DNA of 64,000 bases, from NCBI RefSeq assembly GCF_002836745.1, contig NZ_PJAR01000025.1:1-64000 (forward strand), written 5' to 3'. A program made the position numbers and the translations under genes. Of this stretch, positions 27,539-37,030 are shown piece after piece. The stretch is from Glaciecola sp. 33A (GTDB lineage: Bacteria; Pseudomonadota; Gammaproteobacteria; Enterobacterales; Alteromonadaceae). The notes beneath the pieces were generated by a model that made no database searches, was not told the origin of the DNA, and saw only the letters and a program-made list of their open reading frames with translations. Position 1 is the stretch's first letter; every line of letters begins with the position of its first letter.

Positions 27539-29047
27539 ATGACTGAACAAATAGTGGATGTGCTGATTGCTGGCGCAGGTATATCGGGGATTGGCATGGG
27601 TGTGCACCTTAAGCGCCAATGCTCTGGGTTTACTTTTACTATGCTAGAGCAGCGCGACGATATCGGCGGAACTTGGAGTTTATTTAATTATCCTGGCGTG
27701 CGCTCTGACAGCGATATGCATACCCTCGGTTTTGATTTTGAACCATGGACACACAAAAAAGCCATAGCTGATGGTCCATCTATTCTTGCATATATCACGC
27801 GCATTGTTGAAAAGTATAAGCTGCGCGAACATATTGCGTTTGACCAAAAAATTGTTTCCGCTAGTTGGTCAAGCGATGAGGCTCTTTGGACTCTCACCAT
27901 GGCGAATAAATTTGGCGAACAACATAAAAAACGCGGACGTTTTTTGTTTATGGGAACCGGATATTATGACTATGAGCAAGGTCATGAGGCCGTATTTGAG
28001 GGACGTGAGGATTTTTTAGGTCAAATCGTTCATCCTCAATTTTGGCCTCAAGATTTAGATTATGCCAACAAAAAAGTAGTGGTAATAGGCTCTGGTGCAA
28101 CTGCGGTGACGCTTTTGCCCGCCATGGCAAAAACCGCCGAGCATGTCACTATGCTGCAGCGAACGCCTACTTGGTATGCGGTGCGCAGTTCGGAGGATCG
28201 GATTGCAAATGGTTTAGGTAAGATTATGCCCAGTCAATGGGCTTACAATATTATCCGTAAACGTAATGTGTGGTTGCAAAGCATATTGTATAAATATGCG
28301 CGCAGTAAGCCCAAACGGGTAATCAAATTGTTGATGAAAAACGTCCGCAAAGCATTAGGAAGTGAGCCTAATTCTACTGACTTTACACCCCCATATAATC
28401 CCTGGGAACAGCGGCTTTGTTTAGTGCCTGATGGAGACATGTTTACCGCAATGCGCGAAGGTAAGGCGAGTATTGAAACCGATCATATAGCGTATTTTAC
28501 AAAAAAAGGTATCCAACTGAATTCAGGAAAACACCTAGACGCAGATGTTATTATCACCGCAACGGGCTTAAAACTGGCGATGGCAGGGAAGGTAGCCTTC
28601 ACCGTCGATGGCGCCAAAATAAAATTTTCTGAGCACTTTTATTACAAAGGCTGTATGTTTTCAAATATACCAAACATGGCTATTGTATTTGGTTACTTAA
28701 ATGCGTCTTGGACATTAAAAGCAGATATTGTGTCTCATTATGTGTGCCGGTTGCTTAACCATATGCAGCAGCGCAGTCTAGCTATTGCCAATCCCCAGCT
28801 GGACGATCCTGACGCGCTAGAAGAAGAAGCCATGTTTGATTTTTCTTCGGGTTATGTGAAACGGGCGAGTAACATATTACCTCGTCAAAGCAAAATAATG
28901 CCATGGCGCATAACGCAAGACTATCGCTTTGAAAAAAATGTATTACTAAAAGAGCCTGTTAATGACGGTGTTTTGACATTTACCGAAACGCATTCAAGCA
29001 TTAATTCGCTAGCGCTGAAAGATCAAGAAAGACAGCCAAGTCGATAA
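27539..29047 (+). CDS. FAD-dependent Baeyer-Villiger-type monooxygenase
   Basis: A 502-residue class B flavin monooxygenase. The N-terminal FAD-binding site is IAGAGISGIGMGVHL, followed by DDIGGTWSLFNYPGVRSDSD. The NADPH-binding site is VVVIGSGATAVTLLP, and before it stands the Baeyer-Villiger fingerprint FLGQIVHPQFWP. Such enzymes insert oxygen next to a ketone to give an ester or lactone, using NADPH and O2. The ATG at 27539 is chosen because GGAG lies 8 bases before it and the flavin-site strand starts soon after; an upstream TTG in frame would only translate the tandem repeat. A convergent flavin reductase-like gene follows. Confidence 0.87.
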   Translation: MTEQIVDVLIAGAGISGIGMGVHLKRQCSGFTFTMLEQRDDIGGTWSLFNYPGVRSDSDMHTLGFDFEPWTHKKAIADGPSILAYITRIVEKYKLREHIAFDQKIVSASWSSDEALWTLTMANKFGEQHKKRGRFLFMGTGYYDYEQGHEAVFEGREDFLGQIVHPQFWPQDLDYANKKVVVIGSGATAVTLLPAMAKTAEHVTMLQRTPTWYAVRSSEDRIANGLGKIMPSQWAYNIIRKRNVWLQSILYKYARSKPKRVIKLLMKNVRKALGSEPNSTDFTPPYNPWEQRLCLVPDGDMFTAMREGKASIETDHIAYFTKKGIQLNSGKHLDADVIITATGLKLAMAGKVAFTVDGAKIKFSEHFYYKGCMFSNIPNMAIVFGYLNASWTLKADIVSHYVCRLLNHMQQRSLAIANPQLDDPDALEEEAMFDFSSGYVKRASNILPRQSKIMPWRITQDYRFEKNVLLKEPVNDGVLTFTETHSSINSLALKDQERQPSR

Positions 29048-29082
29048 AGTGCAGCCTATCTATGATTAAATTATGAGATTTT

Positions 29083-29694
29083 CTAAGCAGGTCGAGACTT
29101 TGTAAAAACCTCACCTAAGTTTGCATATTGACTCGCTCCCAGCCTCGCCAATGGATTGATTTTAAGTGCATCGATTTCGATACGATTATTGCTTTGATTA
29201 ACGGCGTTATCGTCTACATACAATTCAATCGCCTCTACAAATATTATTTGTTGCGGTGCGTTACCAATTTGTTGAGTGCTGTGCACTTTGCACAAATAGG
29301 CAATAGGGCAACCTTCGATGCGCTGCAAAGGCCAATCGGCATGGTCAATCAATTTGATTTGATTGGCTTTAATTTCACTTTCACCATAGTGCAAACTGGC
29401 AGCGGTGGCAGTAACCACATCACATTGTTGTGCGTGTGCTATATGAACAACACAGTAAGCTTCTTCAATCAGGTTTGCGACAGTATCCTTGGTCGTCCCA
29501 TTTGGTTTTTTGCCCATTGAAAGCATACATAAAGGCGGATCGCTGCACACAGCATTAAAATAAGAAAAGGGAGCAAGGTTAAGGGAGTCATCGCTATTGT
29601 TGGATAATACCCAAGCTATTGGACGCGGTATGATAGTTTGAGTCATTAAGTGATAAATGGCGGTGCTTGGCATGTTGTTTAATTGTATATTCAA
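29083..29694 (-). CDS. Flavin reductase-like domain protein
   Basis: A 203-residue protein of the flavin reductase/flavoredoxin group that binds FMN. The typical N-terminal PRPIAWVLS and the block LAPFSYFNAVCSDPP, followed by KDTVANLIE, are present. It starts with TTG, supported by GAGGAAG 6 bases upstream; an internal ATG seven codons later has no ribosome site. It lies convergent to the monooxygenase gene, and both handle flavin chemistry, but class B monooxygenases normally reduce their own flavin, so a direct partnership is not implied. Confidence 0.82.
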   Translation of the reverse strand: MNIQLNNMPSTAIYHLMTQTIIPRPIAWVLSNNSDDSLNLAPFSYFNAVCSDPPLCMLSMGKKPNGTTKDTVANLIEEAYCVVHIAHAQQCDVVTATAASLHYGESEIKANQIKLIDHADWPLQRIEGCPIAYLCKVHSTQQIGNAPQQIIFVEAIELYVDDNAVNQSNNRIEIDALKINPLARLGASQYANLGEVFTKSRPA

Positions 29695-30301
29695 TGGTGC
29701 TTCCTCTTTTGTAACAGATTGTTGTTTTAAATCTTATTCTATTGGCCCAATGCATACTATGTGGAACCACATATTGGACCACATAGTGGCGTTTATCAAT
29801 CGATAATATTGTCTTGGTCAGCTAATTTAATAAATCAACAGTCACGCAGTCCAGATGTTTATTAGATGCAGTTTACAAACGAAAAATATGGCGTTTTTTA
29901 GTGACTGAAATCCAGTAATTAAATGGCTAATAATTAGCAAAAAGAGTAAATAAAGACCTCTACATGGAATGAGTTATTAGTCAGCTTAGTAAGCCATACG
30001 CTAATGTGACCGCTGTCAATAAATAATCATTGGGACTTATGGTATTGCTGTGTTTATAAATCAGAGGCGCTGCTGGTAGATTGTTTCCAATGGAAATGAT
30101 CATGCATGGAAAAGAGCCGACGATGAAGGGCACGCTTCTGTGGGCATTTAGGTCTAATTAAAAGATTGTAATCCATAAAATTAGCATGATTATCCTAATC
30201 TTTATTGTGTTATTGTTCGACATAGTCTTGCAGATAGATCATATCGATATAGAGACATCAATGTTAAAACAACAAAATGGAAACAGTTATTAGGGTTTAC
30301 T
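29695..30301. other. Long intergenic region with an operator-like palindrome
   Basis: No gene is visible in about 600 bases. The part nearest the flavin reductase gene holds the palindrome listed separately. The remaining 500 bases are AT-rich with no recognised RNA gene, terminator or repeat. Confidence 0.45.
29756..29787. promoter_or_regulatory. Inverted repeat upstream of the flavin reductase gene
   Basis: ACTATGTGG and CCACATAGT form a perfect 9-bp inverted repeat with a 14-base spacer. The left arm also overlaps the small palindrome GTGGAACCAC, so CCACATA occurs twice in the same direction. The site lies 60 to 90 bases before the TTG start, suitable for a regulator binding near the promoter. 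Confidence 0.5.
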
Positions 30302-30586
30302 ATGCACGTAGATAAAGCTAAAAAGCGAATTGCAAAGCAAGTGAAGAAAGGCTTTAAAGGTTATCCTCAAATTTCGATAGAATATTTTGGTACGGACGCC
30401 AGTTGCGCAACACTAGTGGTGGTTCAATTTACTTTAGAGGAAGATAGTGAAGTTCAGGAGGAGCGCTTTGCAAGTCAATCTGATGCAAGAGAAGATGAAA
30501 CTATCCAAACTGCATTGATTAAAATAATTGATCGAGCCAGTGCTATTTCTGTTATTCAAGTGCCGACGCTAACGTTAATTAAATAA
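30302..30586 (+). CDS. Small conserved-looking protein of unknown function
   Basis: A 94-residue soluble protein without signal or membrane segment. The N-terminus is basic (KAKKRIAKQVKKGFKGYP), followed by a predicted beta strand (ISIEYFGTDASCATLVVVQFTL), an acidic stretch, and DETIQTALIKIIDRAS. It starts with ATG. No family is recognised. Coding character is supported by the regular amphipathic pattern and its placement just before a GGDEF gene. Confidence 0.6.
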   Translation: MHVDKAKKRIAKQVKKGFKGYPQISIEYFGTDASCATLVVVQFTLEEDSEVQEERFASQSDAREDETIQTALIKIIDRASAISVIQVPTLTLIK

Positions 30587-30701
30587 CGCTGTAACTCAAT
30601 TTTTTATTGCTGTAAGCTTTGATCGTCTGTAGTCAGTTCTTGCGTTGCGCGCGCTAGACATTTTTTATACACAACACTTTCAGAAATGCGGTTATTAATA
30701 A

Positions 30702-32285
30702 ATGAAATGTTTTTCTTCTTTTTGTCTGTTTTTTTCGATTATCCTTTTCTTCTCCTTCAGCAGCAGCTTGCAAGCGACCCCAACTCAGCATCACAGTTGC
30801 CAAATGACACTCTTGGTCGAACAACAGACTGTGACACAAGTAACACCACAACAGTCTGAAAAGGTGCTTATTCGTCTGCCTTTAGGCAAGAGTGTTGTGC
30901 GCTTAAACTGTTCTTTAAGTCAGCAAGCAGTATTTAGTTTTAATCGTGATGAAATCGTTAACTTTACATGGGATGTTCAAGGCGGCTCAATCAGTCAGAT
31001 TAGAGCAAATAAACCTTCTTTTGTGTTGCCGATAGGAGAATTTTCAGCAGACTTTGAGATTGTCAGTCACCATGAATATTTACAACAATTTGTTTGGCAA
31101 GATTTTGCTAGCTACGTAAACCAAAGTCTTATCAATAACATTACAATGGGTGCCTTTTACGGATTATGCTTAACGTTGATTCTCTATGTATTCTTTATGG
31201 GAAGAATTTTAAGCGATAAGCGCTTTGAGCTGTACAGTCTTTATGTGTTCTGTGCAGCGATATTCTTTCTATTGCAAGAGGGTCAACTTAATCTATTTGT
31301 GCCTGAACATGCTTTTGTTTTAAGTCATCAAATGTATCTGATTTTTGCTGGTCTCACTGTATTTACTGCAACTATATTCATTGTGCGACTCACTGACCTG
31401 CATTTAGCTTGGCCTAAAGTAAGCCGTTATGGATTACATGGGAGTGCAACAGTAGTGCTGTTAGCTTCTATTGCCATGTCATTTCTTGAGCATAATGCAG
31501 TGTCGTTTTGGCTGGGTAAAATGATGTCGAATCTAACCCTTATTATTATGTTGATCCTACTTTATTTATTCATTATGCAATCTTATCGGGGGGTAAGAAT
31601 GGCGTGGTTAGTATTGTTCAGCTTGTTAGTGATGGTAATAGCCATGATCTTTCGTTTGGTTTTAACCGATGTGGACCCGTTCTTAAATCGTTATGCCCTG
31701 ATAATAGCCTTTGCTGTCGAAGCGTTTATGTTGGCAGTCGTAGTGTCGTCGCGAATTAAAGATCTGAAGTTAGATAAAATAAGAGCACAAATCGATGCAA
31801 GTAATGATGTTCTGTGTAATGTGTTAAATAGGCGTGGTTGGGGGGATAAAGCAAATGAATTATTGCAGTACCAAGAGCAAAATAAAGGTGTGCTTAGTTT
31901 ACTTTACATTGATATTAACGATTTCAAAGTGGTCAATGATACTCACGGACATGATTGTGGCGACCAGGTATTGCAGATAATTGCTAAAATCATTCGAAAT
32001 CAGATACGTACAAAGGATCTAATTGGTCGAGTTGGCGGCGACGAATTTGTTGCTTTAGGGCATTTTGACAACACACATGAAGCAAATGAATTTGGGTCAA
32101 GAATAAACCAGACGCTTCGAGAGTTATGTATTAGAATTGACGGACTAGATAATGTCAAAGTCAGTGCGAGCGTCGGACACGTTATTTTTGAATCGACACC
32201 TGACTCGGTTACTGAAATGTTAAAATCAGCAGATAAATCGATGTATAAGGCCAAACAAGCTGGCAAGCTTAATAAACATTACTAA
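30702..32285 (+). CDS. 7TM-type diguanylate cyclase
   Basis: A 527-residue protein with an N-terminal signal sequence, a periplasmic domain of about 120 residues, a bundle of seven membrane helices (about residues 150-350, resembling 7TMR-DISM), a linker, and a C-terminal GGDEF domain. The active site RVGGDEF is intact and an RTKD inhibitory site stands five residues before it, so it should synthesise c-di-GMP and be product-inhibited. The ligand of the periplasmic domain is unknown; related domains bind carbohydrates or similar small molecules. No paired phosphodiesterase is adjacent. Confidence 0.88.
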   Translation: MKCFSSFCLFFSIILFFSFSSSLQATPTQHHSCQMTLLVEQQTVTQVTPQQSEKVLIRLPLGKSVVRLNCSLSQQAVFSFNRDEIVNFTWDVQGGSISQIRANKPSFVLPIGEFSADFEIVSHHEYLQQFVWQDFASYVNQSLINNITMGAFYGLCLTLILYVFFMGRILSDKRFELYSLYVFCAAIFFLLQEGQLNLFVPEHAFVLSHQMYLIFAGLTVFTATIFIVRLTDLHLAWPKVSRYGLHGSATVVLLASIAMSFLEHNAVSFWLGKMMSNLTLIIMLILLYLFIMQSYRGVRMAWLVLFSLLVMVIAMIFRLVLTDVDPFLNRYALIIAFAVEAFMLAVVVSSRIKDLKLDKIRAQIDASNDVLCNVLNRRGWGDKANELLQYQEQNKGVLSLLYIDINDFKVVNDTHGHDCGDQVLQIIAKIIRNQIRTKDLIGRVGGDEFVALGHFDNTHEANEFGSRINQTLRELCIRIDGLDNVKVSASVGHVIFESTPDSVTEMLKSADKSMYKAKQAGKLNKHY

Positions 32286-32334
32286 TGACGGCTACGTTCG
32301 CCATCATCATATAAATTACTCAGATAATAGCGTG

Positions 32335-33225
32335 CTATAAATCTAAATCCGCTAACGCTTCTTTCAATGTCGGAAATGTAAACGCAAATCCTTCGCTAAG
32401 TAATCTTTCTGGAATCACTTTTTGACCATATAGCACAAGATCTGATGACTCACCCATTAGCGTTTTTATTACAAACGCAGGCACTCTAAAAATACAAGGT
32501 CGCTCTAGTCGTTTGGCAAGGGCTAAAGAGAAAAAGTGATTTGTATTAGGGTTAGGGGAGGTAAAGTTATAAACACCTTGCGCGTCTTCATTGCTTAGCA
32601 AGTGTTGAATAGCATTGACCATATCCTGAATATGTATCCATGCCATGTACTGCTTACCGGAACTTATGGGGCCACCTAATCCTAAGCGAAATGGCATTAA
32701 CATCTTGGATAATGCACCACCTTCACCCGATAACACGACACCCGTTCGCATTATACAAACTCGGGTGTTGGCTTGAAGCGCTATATTTTCCCACTTTTGG
32801 CATACTGCTCGACTGAATTCATCATGAAAATCGGTGAAGTCTTCGGTCACCACAGTGTCACCTTGACGTCCATAAACCCCAATGGCGGAACCACTGACGA
32901 ATACACTCGGTGCATTACTTGACGTATTAATTAAGTCAACCAGTTGTTGGGTTATTTTCCAACGGCTATTACAAATTCGTTCTTTTTGAGCGTCAGACCA
33001 ACGTTTGTCAGCAATAGGTTCGCCGGCCAAATTGATAATAGCGTCAAATTTATCTACTGAGGTTAATTCTTCACTAGTGATGCAATTTACTTGCTCGCCA
33101 AGCAAGCGCTTTGCTCTACTTGGATCTCGTGTTACCACCGTCATCGCATATTGTTTTTCTAGCGCAGTGATTAGTGTGCGACCAATTAAACCAGTGCCTC
33201 CGGTAATTAATATATGCTCTGACAT
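32335..33225 (-). CDS. yfcH: NAD-dependent epimerase-like protein (YfcH/SDR39U1)
   Basis: A 296-residue extended short-chain dehydrogenase-type protein (TIGR01777 family). It opens with a nucleotide-binding loop, ITGGTGLIGRTL, and contains INLAGEPIADKRW, SAIGVYG and the C-terminal YNFTSPNPNTN block that is specific for this family. The physiological substrate is not established. It lies immediately downstream of folX, the same order as E. coli folX-yfcH, so the two are probably co-transcribed. Confidence 0.87.
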   Translation of the reverse strand: MSEHILITGGTGLIGRTLITALEKQYAMTVVTRDPSRAKRLLGEQVNCITSEELTSVDKFDAIINLAGEPIADKRWSDAQKERICNSRWKITQQLVDLINTSSNAPSVFVSGSAIGVYGRQGDTVVTEDFTDFHDEFSRAVCQKWENIALQANTRVCIMRTGVVLSGEGGALSKMLMPFRLGLGGPISSGKQYMAWIHIQDMVNAIQHLLSNEDAQGVYNFTSPNPNTNHFFSLALAKRLERPCIFRVPAFVIKTLMGESSDLVLYGQKVIPERLLSEGFAFTFPTLKEALADLDL

Positions 33226-33230
33226 GGTAT

Positions 33231-33596
33231 TTATTCCTTAGTGCAAGATAGAGATAGTGAAACTGAATCGGAGAAACGAAGGGCATGCGGTTTATCAACT
33301 TCCGCTTCCGCAAACGTGACCCAAGGATGCTCTGCTGCAATGTTCAATATGTCGTGGGTTAATTTTTCCAGTAAATAAAAACGATTATCTTCTACAAGTC
33401 GAATAATCGCTTTGGTAATTATTTTATAATTTAAGGCATGATCCATTAAATCTGAATCGGTTGCCTTTTTAGCGTCATAATGAATTTTAACGTTAATGAC
33501 CACGTCTTGTTGATTTTTAATTTCATCATCGTTAATGCCAATATAGGTACGAAGTCGTAAATTTTTTATTCTTATTGTTGCTTGATTTAAATTCAT
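33231..33596 (-). CDS. folX: Dihydroneopterin triphosphate 2'-epimerase
   Basis: A 121-residue member of the FolB/FolX fold that epimerises dihydroneopterin triphosphate to the monapterin form. The sequence follows E. coli FolX closely: [51 protein letters not shown] and [14 protein letters not shown]. It lies 5 bases upstream of the yfcH-like gene. It feeds the tetrahydromonapterin pathway used by some aromatic hydroxylases. Confidence 0.93.
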   Translation of the reverse strand: MNLNQATIRIKNLRLRTYIGINDDEIKNQQDVVINVKIHYDAKKATDSDLMDHALNYKIITKAIIRLVEDNRFYLLEKLTHDILNIAAEHPWVTFAEAEVDKPHALRFSDSVSLSLSCTKE

Positions 33597-33800
33597 TTAT
33601 TCAATTTTTCCCTTTATTCTTAATCGTCTAAAACTTTCTGTGTGATTACTTTTGAAATTTGTCATACTAACCACGTATTCCAACTGAATTGTCAACGATA
33701 CCTATCTAGCTAAGAATGCTAACTCATACTAACAAGCAACTGAGCTAACTGTAGACAAATTTGTATCACTGGCATTTATTATTTTCGCAAACGAGGCTAT

Positions 33801-34904
33801 ATGGATATTAAATCACCCATCGCAAAAGCTATGATTGTCATGGCTTGTGTTATTATTGTTCTTGCAGGTGTTAAAGCTGCAAGCGTCATTATGGTGCCAT
33901 TTCTCTTATCAGCTTTTATCGCTATAGCCTGCAGCCCTCTGATTAATTGGGCCAGCCGATACAGAGTCCCTCGTTGGGCATCGGTTACCTTAGTTATACT
34001 GATAATATTAGTGATTGGTTTTATGTTAGCTGGCTTAATTACACAGTCATTGAGCGAATTTCAGCAAAACATGCCTGTTTATCAAGCACAGTTGACGGAT
34101 GAATTTGCATGGATAGTAAATAAACTCAACGTGTTAAACATCAATATTGATAAAGATTTGTTGTTGACTTACCTCGATCCAGGTGCGGCAATGTCAGTAG
34201 CCACTGGTTTTTTAAGCGGCATGGGCAGCGTATTATCTAATTTAGTGCTTATATTATTAACGGTCATCTTTATGCTATTTGAGGCTGAAAGTATGCCAAA
34301 ACGCCTTCACGTTGCATTATCAGACCCTGAAATGAAAATGACACACATAGACCGATTTCTAAAATCGGTTAATAGCTACCTAGGTATTAAAATGTTAGTC
34401 AGTTTGGGTACCGGTATTTTCATTGGTAGTTGGTTGTATTTCCTTGGGATTGATCACTTTTTACTGTGGTCAGTGCTCGCCTTTATGTTTAATTTTATTC
34501 CCAACATTGGTTCAATCATCGCCGCTGTGCCTGCCGTATTAATGGCGTTTGTCGAATTCGGTTTTTACAAAGCAGGCTTGACAGGATTAGGCTTTGTGGT
34601 GGTAAATATGGTTATGGGCAACGTCATTGAACCGCGTTTTATGGGACGTGGTCTTGGTCTTTCTACCTTAGTGGTGTTTTTATCCTTGATATTCTGGGGT
34701 TGGTTATTGGGAAGCGTTGGCATGTTACTTTCAGTTCCATTAACGATGGTAGTAAAAATCGCTCTTGAATCGAGAGAGGAGACCAAGTGGTTAGCAATAT
34801 TGCTATCCAGTGACGAAACACAAACTGATGCAACAAAAACGGTGGCTACAAACGCGACTGATGAAGAATTAAAAGAGGTAAAAAACGTTGATAAACAGGC
34901 ATAG
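33801..34904 (+). CDS. AI-2E family permease (PerM-like)
   Basis: A 367-residue inner-membrane protein with seven or eight helices: two close to the N-terminus, one near residue 65, one near 150, and a group near 200-320. The late block FNFIPNIGSIIAAVPAVLMA is the family signature. Members export autoinducer-2 (TqsA) or exchange sodium and protons; which applies here cannot be told. The C-terminus is hydrophilic. It appears to be a single-gene unit between folX and the aldolase gene. Confidence 0.85.
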   Translation: MDIKSPIAKAMIVMACVIIVLAGVKAASVIMVPFLLSAFIAIACSPLINWASRYRVPRWASVTLVILIILVIGFMLAGLITQSLSEFQQNMPVYQAQLTDEFAWIVNKLNVLNINIDKDLLLTYLDPGAAMSVATGFLSGMGSVLSNLVLILLTVIFMLFEAESMPKRLHVALSDPEMKMTHIDRFLKSVNSYLGIKMLVSLGTGIFIGSWLYFLGIDHFLLWSVLAFMFNFIPNIGSIIAAVPAVLMAFVEFGFYKAGLTGLGFVVVNMVMGNVIEPRFMGRGLGLSTLVVFLSLIFWGWLLGSVGMLLSVPLTMVVKIALESREETKWLAILLSSDETQTDATKTVATNATDEELKEVKNVDKQA

Positions 34905-34985
34905 TATTGGCCTCGTGTCGCTTAACAGCGCCCAAATAGATTGATGTAGTCTTATTTGAAATTAATGAACTCAAGGAATGAATTG

Positions 34986-35618
34986 ATGCCATCGGCTCGT
35001 AACAAGATTGCACAACAAATTATTTCATATAAGCTTATTGCCATTATTCGTCTGCATAATTCTTGTTCGGTGCAGGCGACGCTTAATTGTCTTGTGCAAG
35101 GCGGTGTTAGGGCATTGGAGATAACCTCTAACACGCCTGATTTTTGTCTGCATATCGAATTAGCAAGGCAACAGTTTCCAACTGTTTTAGTCGGGGCTGG
35201 TACTATTTTGAATAGTGAGTTAGCCAAGCAAGCTATTGCCGCAGGTGCTCAGTTTTTAGTAACACCCAACGTTAACGCCGACGTGGTTCAAATAGCTCAT
35301 GCTAATAATATCCCGGTATTAATGGGTGCCACCACGCCAACCGAAATTGCAAATGCGATTGCCTATGGTGCCGACATCGTTAAGTTGTTTCCGGCAAACG
35401 CATTGTCTATCGACTATTATCAAGCGCTAAAAGGTCCTTTTGCAGACACACCAATGTTCGCTGTCGGCGGTATAAGTCCAAACAATACCAGCGCTTGGTT
35501 GAGTTCTGGAATACAAGGTGTTGGCGTTGGCAGCGAATTGGCGAAAGAAATAATCAGTCAGCATGCGATGACAGAGCATATTCGCTTTATAAAACAGTTT
35601 ATTGAAAGCATTTATTAA
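34986..35618 (+). CDS. eda: KHG/KDPG aldolase
   Basis: A 210-residue class I aldolase that cleaves 2-keto-3-deoxy-6-phosphogluconate to pyruvate and glyceraldehyde 3-phosphate. Glu45 (RALEITSNTPD) and the Schiff-base Lys133 (IVKLFPANA) fall at exactly the E. coli Eda positions when translation starts at 34986, which is preceded by AAGGA 8 bases away; an earlier TTG in frame is thus not used. No edd gene is adjacent, so its substrate may be KDPG, KDPGal or hydroxyoxoglutarate. The last codons lie in a short tandem repeat. Confidence 0.88.
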   Translation: MPSARNKIAQQIISYKLIAIIRLHNSCSVQATLNCLVQGGVRALEITSNTPDFCLHIELARQQFPTVLVGAGTILNSELAKQAIAAGAQFLVTPNVNADVVQIAHANNIPVLMGATTPTEIANAIAYGADIVKLFPANALSIDYYQALKGPFADTPMFAVGGISPNNTSAWLSSGIQGVGVGSELAKEIISQHAMTEHIRFIKQFIESIY

Positions 35619-35642
35619 AAGCATTTATTAAAAGCATTTATT
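35605..35642 (+). repeat. 13-bp tandem repeat at the aldolase stop
   Basis: AAAGCATTTATTA occurs twice in perfect tandem, plus a 12-base partial third copy. The first copy encodes the last residues of the aldolase, and the stop codon TAA falls at the junction with the second copy. Extra copies after the stop are therefore non-coding. Confidence 0.85.
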
Positions 35643-35656
35643 TACAATTTTGTAAG

Positions 35657-37018
35657 TTATTTGACGCTATTGCTAAAGCGTTGATGGGGCAACTGCATAC
35701 AAAATCGGCTGCCTTTATTTTGTTCACTTTGTATATGTAATTCGCCACCATAACTTTCTAGCATATCAACGACTAAGGCTAAGCCTAGGCCTTGACCTTC
35801 GGAGTAGGTATCTAAACGTCGACCACGTTCTGTAATAGCAGAAATTACTAATTCAGACATGCCTTTTCCGTTGTCTTCCACACAAACTAAGGTGGACGTT
35901 GCTTGTCTCTTATAGGTGACGTTGACTGTCGATTTAGCTGCTTTGCACGCGTTGTCCAGCAAGTTTCCGAGTATTTCCATGTAGTCGGTTGGGTCAATTG
36001 AAAGAGATGCTGATTCGGGCATTTCTAATGTCAGTGACAATGCTTTTTGTTGGTGTATTTTTGTCATGGCATCAAGTAATGATTTTGTTAAGGGAGCAAC
36101 GTCGATGCTCGGTAAAAACCCCACGACGTTAATAGTTGCTCGTTTTAGCTGGCGTTTAACAATATTATCGATATGTAGAACAGGCTCTTTAATGTCATCA
36201 CTTAAGTCAGCTTGGCCGAGAATAATACTCAATGGTGTTTTTATACTATGCGCTAAATCGTCTAAACTTTTCTTATAGCGCTCTCTTTGCTGCTTCTCGC
36301 TATCAAGGAGCTTGTTAATACTTTTTTGTAACGGTTGCAACTCGAGGGGATAATTGTCATTAATTTGATCAATCTTACCTTCTTCAATTTCGCCAATACG
36401 AGCAATAATATTCTGCATTGGCATAAATACGCTGCGCAAGGATAAGGCAATCAAACCAAGTAAAATCAAGCTTAAAACGACTATCCAACCCCATAGACGG
36501 TTAATAAACGTGCTGAGTTCGCGTTGATAAGTATTTTTATTGTTGATAACTAAAAAGCTAACTTCCTCAAAATTACCGTCAATCAGAAACTCGGCCTTTT
36601 TGGATAAGGCAAAATGTGTATTTTCCTCATTGAAGTCTGACAAAAAGATGGTCTCTCCGGGCAAGTGCTTCTCAGTTTGCCTAAATAGCAGGTTGAACAT
36701 ATTGGCGTTGATATCGTTATCAATAGACGATTGTGATTGCCAAACTTGTTGTTTCCTCCACTTTATTGTTGCCACTAAGTCCGACCCAGGTAGGTTTAAG
36801 TCTTCTACAAAGAGCCGCGAGGGCATGACGACTTCGCCGTCTTCAAATTCAAATTCGGAAATCATAGCGAAGGCTGTGGTCGATAGTTCTTCTTTTTTAG
36901 CCAGTGTTAAACTGCGTTCATATGAATTTTGCATTGAAAATATAATCGCTGGGAAAAAGATCGCAACAAACAAGATACAAGTTAAAAATATGCGTCGTGT
37001 AATTGACCAGGTTTTCAT
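35657..37018 (-). CDS. Sensor histidine kinase, PhoQ-like
   Basis: A 453-residue membrane kinase: helix at residues 9-28, an acidic periplasmic domain (about 30-170), a second helix at 175-195, a HAMP-like linker, the H-box LAHSIKTPLS with phospho-acceptor His257, then N-, G1- and G2-boxes (LLDNACKAA, VEDNGKGM, GQGLGLALV). The acidic periplasmic domain and H-box style are those of PhoQ-like kinases that sense divalent cations or peptides; the ligand here is inferred. It is encoded 12 bases after the response regulator, with a PepSY protein gene before that. Confidence 0.87.
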   Translation of the reverse strand: MKTWSITRRIFLTCILFVAIFFPAIIFSMQNSYERSLTLAKKEELSTTAFAMISEFEFEDGEVVMPSRLFVEDLNLPGSDLVATIKWRKQQVWQSQSSIDNDINANMFNLLFRQTEKHLPGETIFLSDFNEENTHFALSKKAEFLIDGNFEEVSFLVINNKNTYQRELSTFINRLWGWIVVLSLILLGLIALSLRSVFMPMQNIIARIGEIEEGKIDQINDNYPLELQPLQKSINKLLDSEKQQRERYKKSLDDLAHSIKTPLSIILGQADLSDDIKEPVLHIDNIVKRQLKRATINVVGFLPSIDVAPLTKSLLDAMTKIHQQKALSLTLEMPESASLSIDPTDYMEILGNLLDNACKAAKSTVNVTYKRQATSTLVCVEDNGKGMSELVISAITERGRRLDTYSEGQGLGLALVVDMLESYGGELHIQSEQNKGSRFCMQLPHQRFSNSVK

Positions 37019-37030
37019 TTTAACAAGGAC

